A stretch of DNA of 64,000 nucleotides from Streptomyces xylophagus (lineage in GTDB: Bacteria; Actinomycetota; Actinomycetes; Streptomycetales; Streptomycetaceae), in contig NZ_JNWO01000009.1 of NCBI RefSeq assembly GCF_000716435.1, forward strand, positions 248,001 through 312,000, in the 5' to 3' direction. This document shows, piece by piece, positions 24,644 to 32,235 of this stretch. The notes below the pieces were generated by a model, which was not told where the DNA came from, did no database searches, and saw nothing but the letters and a program-made list of their open reading frames with translations. Every line of letters starts with the position of its first letter. The stretch's first letter is position 1. Both the position numbers and the translations under genes were made by a program.

Positions 24644-25845
24644 GCGGGCGATCCTACGTCCGCCGAGGAGACCGGAACGCTTGCGGGCACCCGTGCGACC
24701 AGCCGGAAGCCGTGCTTGAGGCGGGCCGCCTCCAGGGTGCCGCCGACCTTCGCGAGGCGCTCGCTGAGACCCGTCAGACCGTTGCCGGGGCCCTTGCCGG
24801 AGCCGCCGGTGCCGTCGTCCTCGACGGACAGTTCCAGGACGGGACCGTCCAGGGTCTGGCGGCGGACCAGTTCGACCACGCAGCGCCGGGCGCCGCTGTG
24901 CCGTACGACGTTGGTGATCGCCTCGCGCAGGGCCCAGGCGAGGGCGGACTCGCTGGGTTCGGGGATGTCGGTGAGGTCCGGGTCGGTGGGGAGGTCGGCG
25001 GTGACTCCGGCGGCCGTCAACGCGACCTGGGCGCCCGCGAGTTCGCCGGGCAGGCGGGGGCGGCGGTAGCCGGTGACCGCCTCGCGGACGTCCACCAGGG
25101 CCTGGCGGCTGACCTGTTCGATGTCGGCGACCTGCTGGGCCGCCTTGTCGGGGTGGTCGGGGAGCATCCGGCCGGCCAACTCACTCTTCAGCGTGATGAG
25201 GGAGAGGGAGTGGCCCAGGAGGTCGTGCAGGTCCCGGGCCAGGCGCAACCGCTCCTCGTTGGCCGCCAGTTGGGCCACCGTGGCCCGCGCCTTGCGCAAC
25301 TCGACCGTCGTGCGCACCAGTTGCCGTACGCCTGTCATGGAGTAGCCCACCAGCAGCACGATCAGAAACAGGCCCCAGGCCTCGTCCAGGTCGTCGACGA
25401 ACCAGCCCGCCAGCATCATCGCGGCGGTGGTCAGCGGGATCGTCCAGTACGCGGCCTGCAGCGGGAGGGTCACCCCGCAGCTGACGGAGACGTAGACGAA
25501 GAGGCCGAGCCAGGAGTCGCCGAGGCTGAGGGCCAGGGCGACGGCCAGTACCCACAGGACGGCGACCTGGGCGGCGACGAGCCGGCCGGAGTAGGGGCGG
25601 CCCATGGTGCGGAAGACGACCGACAGGTAGATCCCGGTGAAGGCCACCAGGCCCACCCAGCCGGCCGTCGTGGCCGAGGTGGTGTGGTGGCCGCCCAGCA
25701 GGTCCTGCACGGGCGCGCCGAGGAAGACCAGCCAGGGCAGGATCCACACCAGCTTGCGCAGCACCTCGCTCCGGTTGCGGGGCGGCTGGCCGATCCGGAT
25801 CAGCCGCTCCACCCTGGCCTTTTCCGGCAGCGGGTCTTCGGTCAT
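24640..25845 (-). CDS. DesK-like sensor histidine kinase
   Basis: A 401-residue membrane kinase. Five or so N-terminal helices (from LVWILPWLVFLG to LFLIVLLVGYSM) lack a large outer loop, so the signal is probably sensed within the membrane. The HisKA_3 box is LARDLHDLLGHSLSLITLK with phospho-His, and the ATPase domain has ALREAITNVVRHS and GNGLTGLSERL. The ATG at 25845 follows GAAGG by 10 bases; a GTG at 25854 would overlap the permease stop. Confidence 0.93.
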   Translation of the reverse strand: MTEDPLPEKARVERLIRIGQPPRNRSEVLRKLVWILPWLVFLGAPVQDLLGGHHTTSATTAGWVGLVAFTGIYLSVVFRTMGRPYSGRLVAAQVAVLWVLAVALALSLGDSWLGLFVYVSVSCGVTLPLQAAYWTIPLTTAAMMLAGWFVDDLDEAWGLFLIVLLVGYSMTGVRQLVRTTVELRKARATVAQLAANEERLRLARDLHDLLGHSLSLITLKSELAGRMLPDHPDKAAQQVADIEQVSRQALVDVREAVTGYRRPRLPGELAGAQVALTAAGVTADLPTDPDLTDIPEPSESALAWALREAITNVVRHSGARRCVVELVRRQTLDGPVLELSVEDDGTGGSGKGPGNGLTGLSERLAKVGGTLEAARLKHGFRLVARVPASVPVSSADVGSPA

Positions 25846-25850
25846 CGCGC

Positions 25851-26582
25851 TCACGCCTTCAGCGTGTCCTTCCGGTACAGCCACGCCGCCCCGCCCGCGA
25901 AGAGCGCGAAGTAGACGACGAGGAGGGTGACGTCCTTGGCGTGGGGCGACTGGCTCTGCTCGATGGCCTGCCCCAGGGCAGCGTACGCGTGCGTGGGCAG
26001 CCACTTCGCGATGTCCTGCAGCCAGGTCGGGAAGGTCGAGGACGGGAACCACAGGCCGCCGAGGATCGACAGACCGAAGTAGATGATCATCGTGATCGGG
26101 CGGACCGCGTCCCCGGAGGCGAGGTAGCCGATGGCGACGCCGAGCGCGGCGAAGACCAGGCTGCCGGCCCAGATCGCGCCGGTCAGCGCGAGCCACTGCC
26201 AGGCGTCCAGGCGTACGTCCTTCACCACGGCGGCGACGATGAAGACGACCACGATGGACGGCAGGCTGACGACCGCGGCGCTCGCGGTCTTGGCGAGGAC
26301 GTAGCCGCGCCCGGGCAGCGGGGTCAGCCGCAGCTGCCGTACCCAGCCGTTCTCGCGCTCCTTGGCGATGCGCTCGCTGTTGCCCATCAGGACGGCGGTC
26401 AGGGCGCCGAAGGAGGCCATGGAGACCATGACGTACTTCGCGATGCTGAGGCCGGTGCCGTCGACGGTGCCCGTCTGGTTGGAGACGAGCAGGAAGATGA
26501 CGGAGGGGTAGATCACCGAGAAGAACAGGAACTTGCGGTTGCGCAGGGCGCGGGTGATTTCCAGTTTGATCAGGCTTTTCAT
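25851..26582 (-). CDS. ABC-2 type transporter permease
   Basis: A 243-residue inner-membrane protein with about six helices, typical of ABC-2 exporters (first helix FLFFSVIYPSVIFLLVS, conserved KERENGWVRQLRLTPLP loop, later ILGGLWFPSSTFPTWLQDIAKWLPTHAY). It overlaps the ATPase gene by four bases and is followed by the sensor kinase. By analogy with such operons it exports a drug, lipid or peptide, possibly under membrane stress. Confidence 0.92.
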   Translation of the reverse strand: MKSLIKLEITRALRNRKFLFFSVIYPSVIFLLVSNQTGTVDGTGLSIAKYVMVSMASFGALTAVLMGNSERIAKERENGWVRQLRLTPLPGRGYVLAKTASAAVVSLPSIVVVFIVAAVVKDVRLDAWQWLALTGAIWAGSLVFAALGVAIGYLASGDAVRPITMIIYFGLSILGGLWFPSSTFPTWLQDIAKWLPTHAYAALGQAIEQSQSPHAKDVTLLVVYFALFAGGAAWLYRKDTLKA

Positions 26583-27511
26583 GACTGCTTGGCCTCCTCG
26601 GCCTCCGTGATGGCGACGAACGCCTGCTCCAGACCGAGCCCGGCGACTTCGAGGTTGCGGGGGTAGACGCCGAGGCCGTAGAGCGCGTGGACGGTCGCGT
26701 CGGCGTCGGTGGACTGGATGCGGATGGTCTGGCCCGACACATCGACCGAGGTCAGGAAGGGGAGGGACCGGATCGGTGCCTCGTCGATCTCGCCGTCCAG
26801 GTCGAAGGCGATCCTCCGGGCGCCCGCCTTCGCCTTGATCTCGGCCGAGGTGCCGTCGGCGAGCAGCCGGCCGCGGTGCAGGACCAGGACGCGGTCCGCG
26901 ATGGCGTCGGCCTCTTCGAGGTAGTGGGTGGCGAAGAGGACCGTACGGCCCTGGTCGGCCTGTTCGCGCATGGTGGCCCAGAATGCCTGCCGGGCGGAGA
27001 CGTCCATGCCGGTGGTCGGTTCGTCGAGGACGATCAGGTCGCTGTCGCCGGCGGTCGCGAGGGCGAAGCGGACGCGCTGGGCCTGGCCGCCGGAGAGCTT
27101 GTTGACCTTGCGGTCGGCGATCTGGCCGATGCCCGCACGGGCGATCACATCGCCGACCTTGTACGGCTTCGGGTGCAAGTCGCAGGCCAGCTTGACCAGT
27201 TCACCGACCGTGACCTCGTCCATCAGCCCGCCGCTCTGCAGCATCGCGCCCACCCGCCCGGCGACGATCGCCTCGCGGGGGCTGGTGCCGAAGACCTCGA
27301 CCTTGCCGGTGTCTGCCTGCTTGAGGCCGAGCAGCAGATCGAGGGTGGTCGACTTGCCGGCCCCGTTCGGACCCAGCAGGGCCACCGTCTCCCCCGCGTG
27401 CAGCGCGAGCGACAGCCCGTCGACGGCCCGTACGCTGCCGTAACTCTTGCTCACCTGGTCGAACCCGACCACCGGGGTGGTCGTCGCCGCTGTTGTCGTC
27501 ATGGCACCCAT
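26579..27511 (-). CDS. ABC transporter ATP-binding protein (DrrA/CcmA type)
   Basis: A 310-residue ATPase of the drug-export type. Walker A is LLGPNGAGKSTT, the signature is KLSGGQAQRVRFA, Walker B LIVLDEPTTGMD, and the switch His lies in ATHYLEEAD. The C-terminal extension (about 80 residues) is typical of this subfamily. It pairs with the permease at 25851-26582 and heads a four-gene operon with the two-component system. ATG 27511 or 27502 could be the start. Confidence 0.93.
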   Translation of the reverse strand: MGAMTTTAATTTPVVGFDQVSKSYGSVRAVDGLSLALHAGETVALLGPNGAGKSTTLDLLLGLKQADTGKVEVFGTSPREAIVAGRVGAMLQSGGLMDEVTVGELVKLACDLHPKPYKVGDVIARAGIGQIADRKVNKLSGGQAQRVRFALATAGDSDLIVLDEPTTGMDVSARQAFWATMREQADQGRTVLFATHYLEEADAIADRVLVLHRGRLLADGTSAEIKAKAGARRIAFDLDGEIDEAPIRSLPFLTSVDVSGQTIRIQSTDADATVHALYGLGVYPRNLEVAGLGLEQAFVAITEAEEAKQS

Positions 27512-27560
27512 CGTGTCCGCCGGGGGCCGGTTCCCGGCAGTGTCTGCGGTCCGGTGTGCC

Positions 27561-27578
27561 GCATGACAGATGTCATGC
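27561..27578. promoter_or_regulatory. Perfect palindrome, probable operator of the ABC/two-component operon
   Basis: GCATGACA-GA-TGTCATGC is a perfect inverted repeat with 8-base arms and a 2-base spacer. It lies 50 bases upstream of the ATPase start and outside the upstream terminator. NarL-type regulators bind such short palindromes as dimers, so autoregulation by the response regulator at 24029-24643 is likely. Confidence 0.55.
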
Positions 27579-27598
27579 CGGGGAGGGTGTCCTACGAC

Positions 27599-27636
27599 GA
27601 GAGGGCCACCCGGCGTCCGTGCCGGGTGGCCCTCTC
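27599..27636. terminator. Strong intrinsic terminator
   Basis: A perfect 16-base stem: GAGAGGGCCACCCGGC (27599-27614) with GCCGGGTGGCCCTCTC (27621-27636) over a 6-base loop. It lies 20 bases past the stop of the collagen-like protein gene and shields the ABC operon from it. Confidence 0.88.
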
Positions 27637-27655
27637 GTTCGTCCAGGCAGTGCCG

Positions 27656-30388
27656 CTAGCTGGGGGTCGTGTCGATGATCCCCACCCGGTCGGTCTTGCT
27701 GATCAGCGCCTTGCGCAGGGCGAGGTACACGTCCTCGGGCGTGACGGCGGTCTTCTGGCCGGTCGCCCTGGTGATCTTGACGCCGTCGAAGGTGCTGCCG
27801 TAGAGCGTCTTGAGGGCGGTGAGGTCGGGGCTGTCGACGAGCTTGCCGTTCACGGCCTTCACGCCGAGGAACTTCCACAGCGAGTTCTGCGGGCTCAGCT
27901 TCAGCTGGACCCCGGTGTCCGTCTCGACCGTGACGAACCCGGACATCGCCGGTTCCGCGAAGGCCTTCATCTCGCGGTCGACCTCGGCGTTCGTGACCGT
28001 CGGCTGCTTGGTGGTCGTCGGGACCGTCACCGCGGTGGCCGTGCCGGTCTCCACCTCGGTGCGGTACGCCTCCTCCACGGCCGTGACGGAGCCGGACGCG
28101 TCGATGGCCTTGCCCGCCTTGCCGTAGACGGCGACCGCCTTGCCTGCCTTGAACTGGATCGTGCCCTCGGTCACCGCGCCGGAGCCGGAGCCGCCGCCGA
28201 GGTCCGAGAGGGCGGCGGCCAGCTTCTCCTCGTCGACCGGCATGTCGGGCTGGACGACCCGGTGCTGGCCGAAGAGCGAGCCGATCACGGAGACCGGGTT
28301 GTAGTCGCTGGTGGCGGCCGAGCTGACCGTGGACGCGAAGTCGAACTGCAGCCCCGCCTGGTCCGGCTTGAGCGAGACCGTCTTGCCGCCGACCGACAGC
28401 TTCAGCGGCTTGTTCACCCGGTCGCCGAACGCGTCGTCGAGCTTCTTGACGGCGTCGTCGCGGGTGCCGCCGCCGATGTCGACGCCGAGCACGGTGGTGC
28501 CCTTGGGCACGTCGGTGTGGTTCATCAGCAGCCCGGCGCCGTAGGCACCGCCCGCGATGACGAACACGCCGACGACGAGCAGGACCAGCTTGCTGCGGCC
28601 CTTCTTCTTTTTCTTCGCCGCGCTCTTGCCCGCGTTCTTGGCGGCGGGCGCGCTCTGCGTCGAGCCGGGCTCGGGCAGCTTCGGGGGCGTGTGCGGCAGC
28701 GGTCCGTCGGGGTGGGTGCCGGTGCCGAACGGCGCGTTCCCGGCGCCCGGGACGACCGGCATGCCGCTGGTGACGGTGTGTCCGGAGACCTGGTCGGCGG
28801 GGGCGCCGTAGCCGGGCATGCCGGGCTGGGCCAGCTTCTGCGGGGTGAGGATCGCGGTGTCGTCGCTGAGACCGCCGCCGGGGATCATGCCGGGGAGACC
28901 CGCGCCGCCGGGCGCGCCGGCGCCTGTACGGGGACCGCCGGGACCCATTCCGGGGCCGCCGGGGACGCCCGTGCCGGGACCACCGGGTCCCGTACCGGGG
29001 CCGCCGGGACCCGCGCCGGGACCACCAGGGCCTGCGCCAGGACCGCCGGGACCGCCAGGGCCCCTGCCGCGACCGCCGTGCCGGCCGGAACCCGTGCCCG
29101 GGCCGCCGGGGCCACCCGGACCGGCGAGTCCACCGGGACCGCCAGGGCTACCGGCGCCGTTCGTGCTGCCCGGTCCGTCGGCGTAACCGATCGGCGCGCC
29201 CGGTGCTCCGCCCATGGGGCCGGGCGGCAGCATCAGGCCGTTTCCGGTGACCGGACCGCCGGTCGGGCCCGCGGGACCCTCGGGGCCGCCCTGACCGCCG
29301 CGCCCGTTCGGGCCGTTGAAACCGCTGGGCCCACCGGGACCGCCCGGGCCGCCGGGACCACCGGCGCCTCCGGGACCCATGCCCTGGCCGCCGGGCCCGG
29401 GGAACTGCTCGGCACGCCCGCCGGGGCCACCGGACCCGGGGAAACCGCCCGGCTCGCCCTGGCCGTTGGACCCGGGATAGCCACCTTGGTCACTCTGGCC
29501 GTTGGGACCGGGGAAACCGCCCTGCTCGCCCTGGCCATTGGACCCGGGATAACCGCCCTGGCCGCCCTGGCCGTTGGGACCGGGGAAGCCGCCCTGCGTG
29601 CCCTGCCCGTTGTCCGAGAAGTACGGCAGGTCGTCGCGGCGCGGTTCGCCCTGGGCGTTGTTCGGGCCGCCGCCGTTCGGGCGTGAGCCGTTGCCCAGCG
29701 GGCCCGCCGCCAGTGCCTCGGTCACGTCGAAGGAGCCGGTGCCGCCACTGTGTCCGGGGGCGACGGGTCCGGAGCCGGTGGCACCGCCGACTCCGGCGCC
29801 GTTCGTGCCGCCGTTCGCGCCGCCCGGCCGGGAAGCGCTCGGCAGACCCATGGCGCCGACCACACCACCGGGGCGCGCGCCCGTCGGCCGTGCGGCAGCG
29901 GGCGTACCCGACGGGGCACCAGGACCCGGGGTACCCGCGGCCGAACCGCCGGGAATTCCGGCGCCGTTGGTGCCACCACCGCCCTGACCGCCCTTCGCGG
30001 GGCCGGACTTGCGGGGTGCGAACCAGTCGCTGGTCTTCTCCTCGGCGCCGGGCAGCGCGAGTTCACCGGTCGGCTCGACGACGCCCGCGGGCAGCGCGGA
30101 ACTCGGCAACTGCACCTCGGCGGTCGTGGACGCGTCGGCGGACTCGGTGTCCGTGACGGGCGTGCGCACGACGACCGGCGGAATGGGCCGCGAACCGGGG
30201 ATGTTGATCCGGATCCGGGTCGTCAGCGTCGTCTCGGTCTTGCGTTCCTCCGGCTGCGCGGCCGAACGCCCCGCATCCGTACGGTCGTCGGAAGCCGCGG
30301 GCGTCCCGTACGGCGGGGTCCCCGAGGGGTAAGCGGCTCCGCCGCGCCCGTCGGGCCCGGAGGACGGAGTGTCAGTTTCACGACTCAA
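27656..30388 (-). CDS. Large membrane-anchored protein, collagen-like tract plus YoaR-type peptidoglycan-binding domains
   Basis: A 910-residue protein. About 260-500 is dominated by GPGG/GPGGPG and GPNGQG-type repeats like bacterial collagen. A KKKKKG stretch and one membrane helix (about 598-620, LVLLVVGVFVIAGGAYGAGLLM) put this tract on the cytoplasmic side. The outer C-terminus (about 640-880) has two domains like the peptidoglycan-binding_4 modules found before VanW domains (VDIGGGTRDDAVKKLDDAF, AGKAVAVYGKAGKAID); a VanW domain itself is absent. TTG 30388 with GGGAGAA 8 bases upstream fits the SRETDT start; an in-frame extension to 30502 is less likely. Confidence 0.82.
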   Translation of the reverse strand: MSRETDTPSSGPDGRGGAAYPSGTPPYGTPAASDDRTDAGRSAAQPEERKTETTLTTRIRINIPGSRPIPPVVVRTPVTDTESADASTTAEVQLPSSALPAGVVEPTGELALPGAEEKTSDWFAPRKSGPAKGGQGGGGTNGAGIPGGSAAGTPGPGAPSGTPAAARPTGARPGGVVGAMGLPSASRPGGANGGTNGAGVGGATGSGPVAPGHSGGTGSFDVTEALAAGPLGNGSRPNGGGPNNAQGEPRRDDLPYFSDNGQGTQGGFPGPNGQGGQGGYPGSNGQGEQGGFPGPNGQSDQGGYPGSNGQGEPGGFPGSGGPGGRAEQFPGPGGQGMGPGGAGGPGGPGGPGGPSGFNGPNGRGGQGGPEGPAGPTGGPVTGNGLMLPPGPMGGAPGAPIGYADGPGSTNGAGSPGGPGGLAGPGGPGGPGTGSGRHGGRGRGPGGPGGPGAGPGGPGAGPGGPGTGPGGPGTGVPGGPGMGPGGPRTGAGAPGGAGLPGMIPGGGLSDDTAILTPQKLAQPGMPGYGAPADQVSGHTVTSGMPVVPGAGNAPFGTGTHPDGPLPHTPPKLPEPGSTQSAPAAKNAGKSAAKKKKKGRSKLVLLVVGVFVIAGGAYGAGLLMNHTDVPKGTTVLGVDIGGGTRDDAVKKLDDAFGDRVNKPLKLSVGGKTVSLKPDQAGLQFDFASTVSSAATSDYNPVSVIGSLFGQHRVVQPDMPVDEEKLAAALSDLGGGSGSGAVTEGTIQFKAGKAVAVYGKAGKAIDASGSVTAVEEAYRTEVETGTATAVTVPTTTKQPTVTNAEVDREMKAFAEPAMSGFVTVETDTGVQLKLSPQNSLWKFLGVKAVNGKLVDSPDLTALKTLYGSTFDGVKITRATGQKTAVTPEDVYLALRKALISKTDRVGIIDTTPS

Positions 30389-30538
30389 GGCAGGTTCTCC
30401 CGGTTGGCTCCGCCGCCCGACACCCACGGGCGACTCGGCGGCGCGCACCACCATACTGGCCACTTCTTGGCGGGATCCCACGACCGCTGGGGAAACCCAC
30501 ACCGGACTCGCACGGGTGCGTCACCGCGAAGTGGTACG

Positions 30539-30958
30539 TCACTTGCCAAGTCGGACCTCAGGGCTGCTTGGTTGCCGCCCCAAACCCAACGTGGCACACA
30601 TCACAGCTACGGCCATCCCGCCGAGCAGGAAGAGATAGGAACCGACTCCCGCGCCGAAGAGGAAGTCGCCTTCCGGTCGGCTGGCGGTGAGCAGGATGAC
30701 GGCGACCATCCAGCCGGCCGCGGGTGCCACGGCCCCGCCCCGGCCGTCGGAGGCTCTCGCTCCGCCGAGGAACAGTCCGCCCGCTCCGGCCAGCGCGAGC
30801 AGCAGCCCGCCCGGGAACCACGCGGCCTGCACCAGCGCCCCCGCCGCCCCGACGACCGCCCCGAGCACGAAGAGCCCGAAGTAGGCCAACACCCGTAGCC
30901 CGGACGGCCGTTGCAGCGGCTGGGCGAGCAGGCTTCCGCCGCCCTGGTTGGCGCTCAT
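30539..30958 (-). CDS. DUF6113 membrane protein
   Basis: A 139-residue protein with about four membrane helices (VLAYFGLFVLGAVVGAAGALVQ, GLLLALAGAGGLFLGG, GGAVAPAAGWMVAVILLTA, GSYLFLLGGMAVAVMCATLG). It matches the small DUF6113-type integral membrane proteins found beside mshB in Streptomyces. The ATG overlaps the mshB stop by one base (TGATG), so translation is coupled. Function unknown. Confidence 0.8.
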   Translation of the reverse strand: MSANQGGGSLLAQPLQRPSGLRVLAYFGLFVLGAVVGAAGALVQAAWFPGGLLLALAGAGGLFLGGARASDGRGGAVAPAAGWMVAVILLTASRPEGDFLFGAGVGSYLFLLGGMAVAVMCATLGLGRQPSSPEVRLGK

Positions 30959-31815
30959 CACAAACCCAGCCCTTCGAAGAGGTCGGTCTCGGGCGCCCCA
31001 CCGGGTACCCCGTGGACCAACTCGTAGTACTCGGTGGTGAATACGGGCTGCGCGAGCTCGTTCGACAACACGAAGTACGGCTGATCCGGGGCCACTTCGA
31101 TCTGGGTGGCGTGCGCACGCAGCGCCGCGGTCTTGGCGGCGGCGTAAGCGGTGCCGTCGATCACGGCGGTGATCCGCCCGTCGTCCACGACACCCGGTAC
31201 GTCGTCCACGGCGGCCGGCGCGGCGAAGGGCAGCTCCGGCAGCGCGTCACGCAGCCGCGCGAAGCCCTCCTCGACGACGGTCCGGGGCACGCGGTTCCAG
31301 TAGACCTTGGCGATCGGATGCCCGGCGTCGGCGGCGAGTTCGGCGGCGCGCATGGCGACGCGGTGGGCCTGGATGTGATCGGGGTGGCCGTAGCCGCCGT
31401 CGGGGTCGTAGGTGACCAGGACCTGGGGGCGTACCTCGCGGATCACCTCGACGAGGTGTCCGGCGGCCTCGTCGACGTCGGCCTGCCAGAAGCAGGCGGG
31501 GTCGTCGTTGTCCGGGGTGCCCATCATCCCGGAGTCCTCGTAGCGGCCGCGGCCCCCCAGGAGGCCGTGGTGGGCGACCCCGAGCGCCTTCATGGCGGCG
31601 CTGAGCTCGCGCTCCCGCTCCTCGGCCAGCACGGAACCCGACAGATGCCGCAATTCCGGCGGGATGACCTCGCCGTGCTCGCCAAGGGTGCACGTCACCA
31701 AGGTCACGTGGGCACCCTCGGCCGCGTACTTGGCCATGGTCGCGCCGTTGTTGATCGACTCGTCGTCCGGGTGCGCGTGCACCAGCAGCAGACGACGGCC
31801 GGGCAGTTCCGTCAT
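30958..31815 (-). CDS. mshB: Mycothiol biosynthesis deacetylase MshB
   Basis: A 285-residue zinc deacetylase that converts N-acetylglucosaminyl-inositol to glucosaminyl-inositol in mycothiol synthesis, the actinobacterial thiol buffer. The PIG-L/LmbE motif AHPDDE lies at 14-19 (zinc ligands His15, Asp18), and the third ligand is in [14 protein letters not shown]-like [14 protein letters not shown] and the [17 protein letters not shown] loop are typical of MshB rather than Mca. Coupled with the DUF6113 gene. Confidence 0.94.
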   Translation of the reverse strand: MTELPGRRLLLVHAHPDDESINNGATMAKYAAEGAHVTLVTCTLGEHGEVIPPELRHLSGSVLAEERERELSAAMKALGVAHHGLLGGRGRYEDSGMMGTPDNDDPACFWQADVDEAAGHLVEVIREVRPQVLVTYDPDGGYGHPDHIQAHRVAMRAAELAADAGHPIAKVYWNRVPRTVVEEGFARLRDALPELPFAAPAAVDDVPGVVDDGRITAVIDGTAYAAAKTAALRAHATQIEVAPDQPYFVLSNELAQPVFTTEYYELVHGVPGGAPETDLFEGLGL

Positions 31816-31838
31816 GGGCCCACCCTAAAGGGGACCCG

Positions 31839-32033
31839 TCAGAACTTGATGCTGCCGATCATGCTGGCGATGTTCGTCGTGAGATCGCTGATCGTGGGCG
31901 CGATCGTCGAGGAGGCCAGATAGAACCCCAGGAGGATGCAGACGACCGCATGCCCGCCCTTCAGCCCTGATTTCCTGACCAGAAGGAAGACGACGATCGC
32001 CAGCAGCACCACCGCCGAAATCGAGAGTGCCAC
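31839..32033 (-). CDS. Small membrane protein (64 aa)
   Basis: A 64-residue protein with two hydrophobic segments (SISAVVLLAIVVFLLV and GHAVVCILLGFYLASSTIAPTI) joined by KSGLKGG. GGAGGTGAGCC precedes the GTG start. The composition and the frequent occurrence of such proteins in Streptomyces suggest a real gene. Function unknown. It lies 23 bases upstream of mshB on the same strand and may share its transcript. Confidence 0.72.
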   Translation of the reverse strand: MALSISAVVLLAIVVFLLVRKSGLKGGHAVVCILLGFYLASSTIAPTISDLTTNIASMIGSIKF

Positions 32034-32223
32034 GGCGGCTCACCTCCAATGATCCCAGGGACTAGGGGGGTCGGACTATGGGGGCAGTGGATCCATGGCG
32101 TGGATCCGTAGAGCAAATCCATACAGCGGCCAGCAGGTTCATACCCACCAAGCGCTAGTGATCATAACTATCCGCGCTCGCGCATCGCTCGGCGCACGGC
32201 CGCACAAGGGGGCGCATGGCCAA

Positions 32224-32229
32224 TATGGT
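32224..32229 (+). promoter_or_regulatory. -10 element (TATGGT) of a probable leaderless S9 peptidase transcript
   Basis: TATGGT fits TAnnnT and ends six bases before the ATG at 32236, with no classical ribosome site between. The preceding gap 32034-32223 also has GTGGATCC twice, 15 bases apart, with no clear role. Confidence 0.4.
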
Positions 32230-32235
32230 CGGGGC

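Noticed and set aside
28880..29620. Possible CRISPR-like or satellite repeat
   Set aside because: The periodic DNA codes for Gly/Pro-rich collagen-like protein in one unbroken frame, with variable units and no spacers.
27656..30502. Long GC-rich open frames on the opposite strand, some of about 1000 codons (such as 26687-29686 and 54908-57910)
   Set aside because: They mirror well-supported genes and have low-complexity translations (Arg, Gly, Ala); third-position bias in high-GC DNA keeps antisense frames open.
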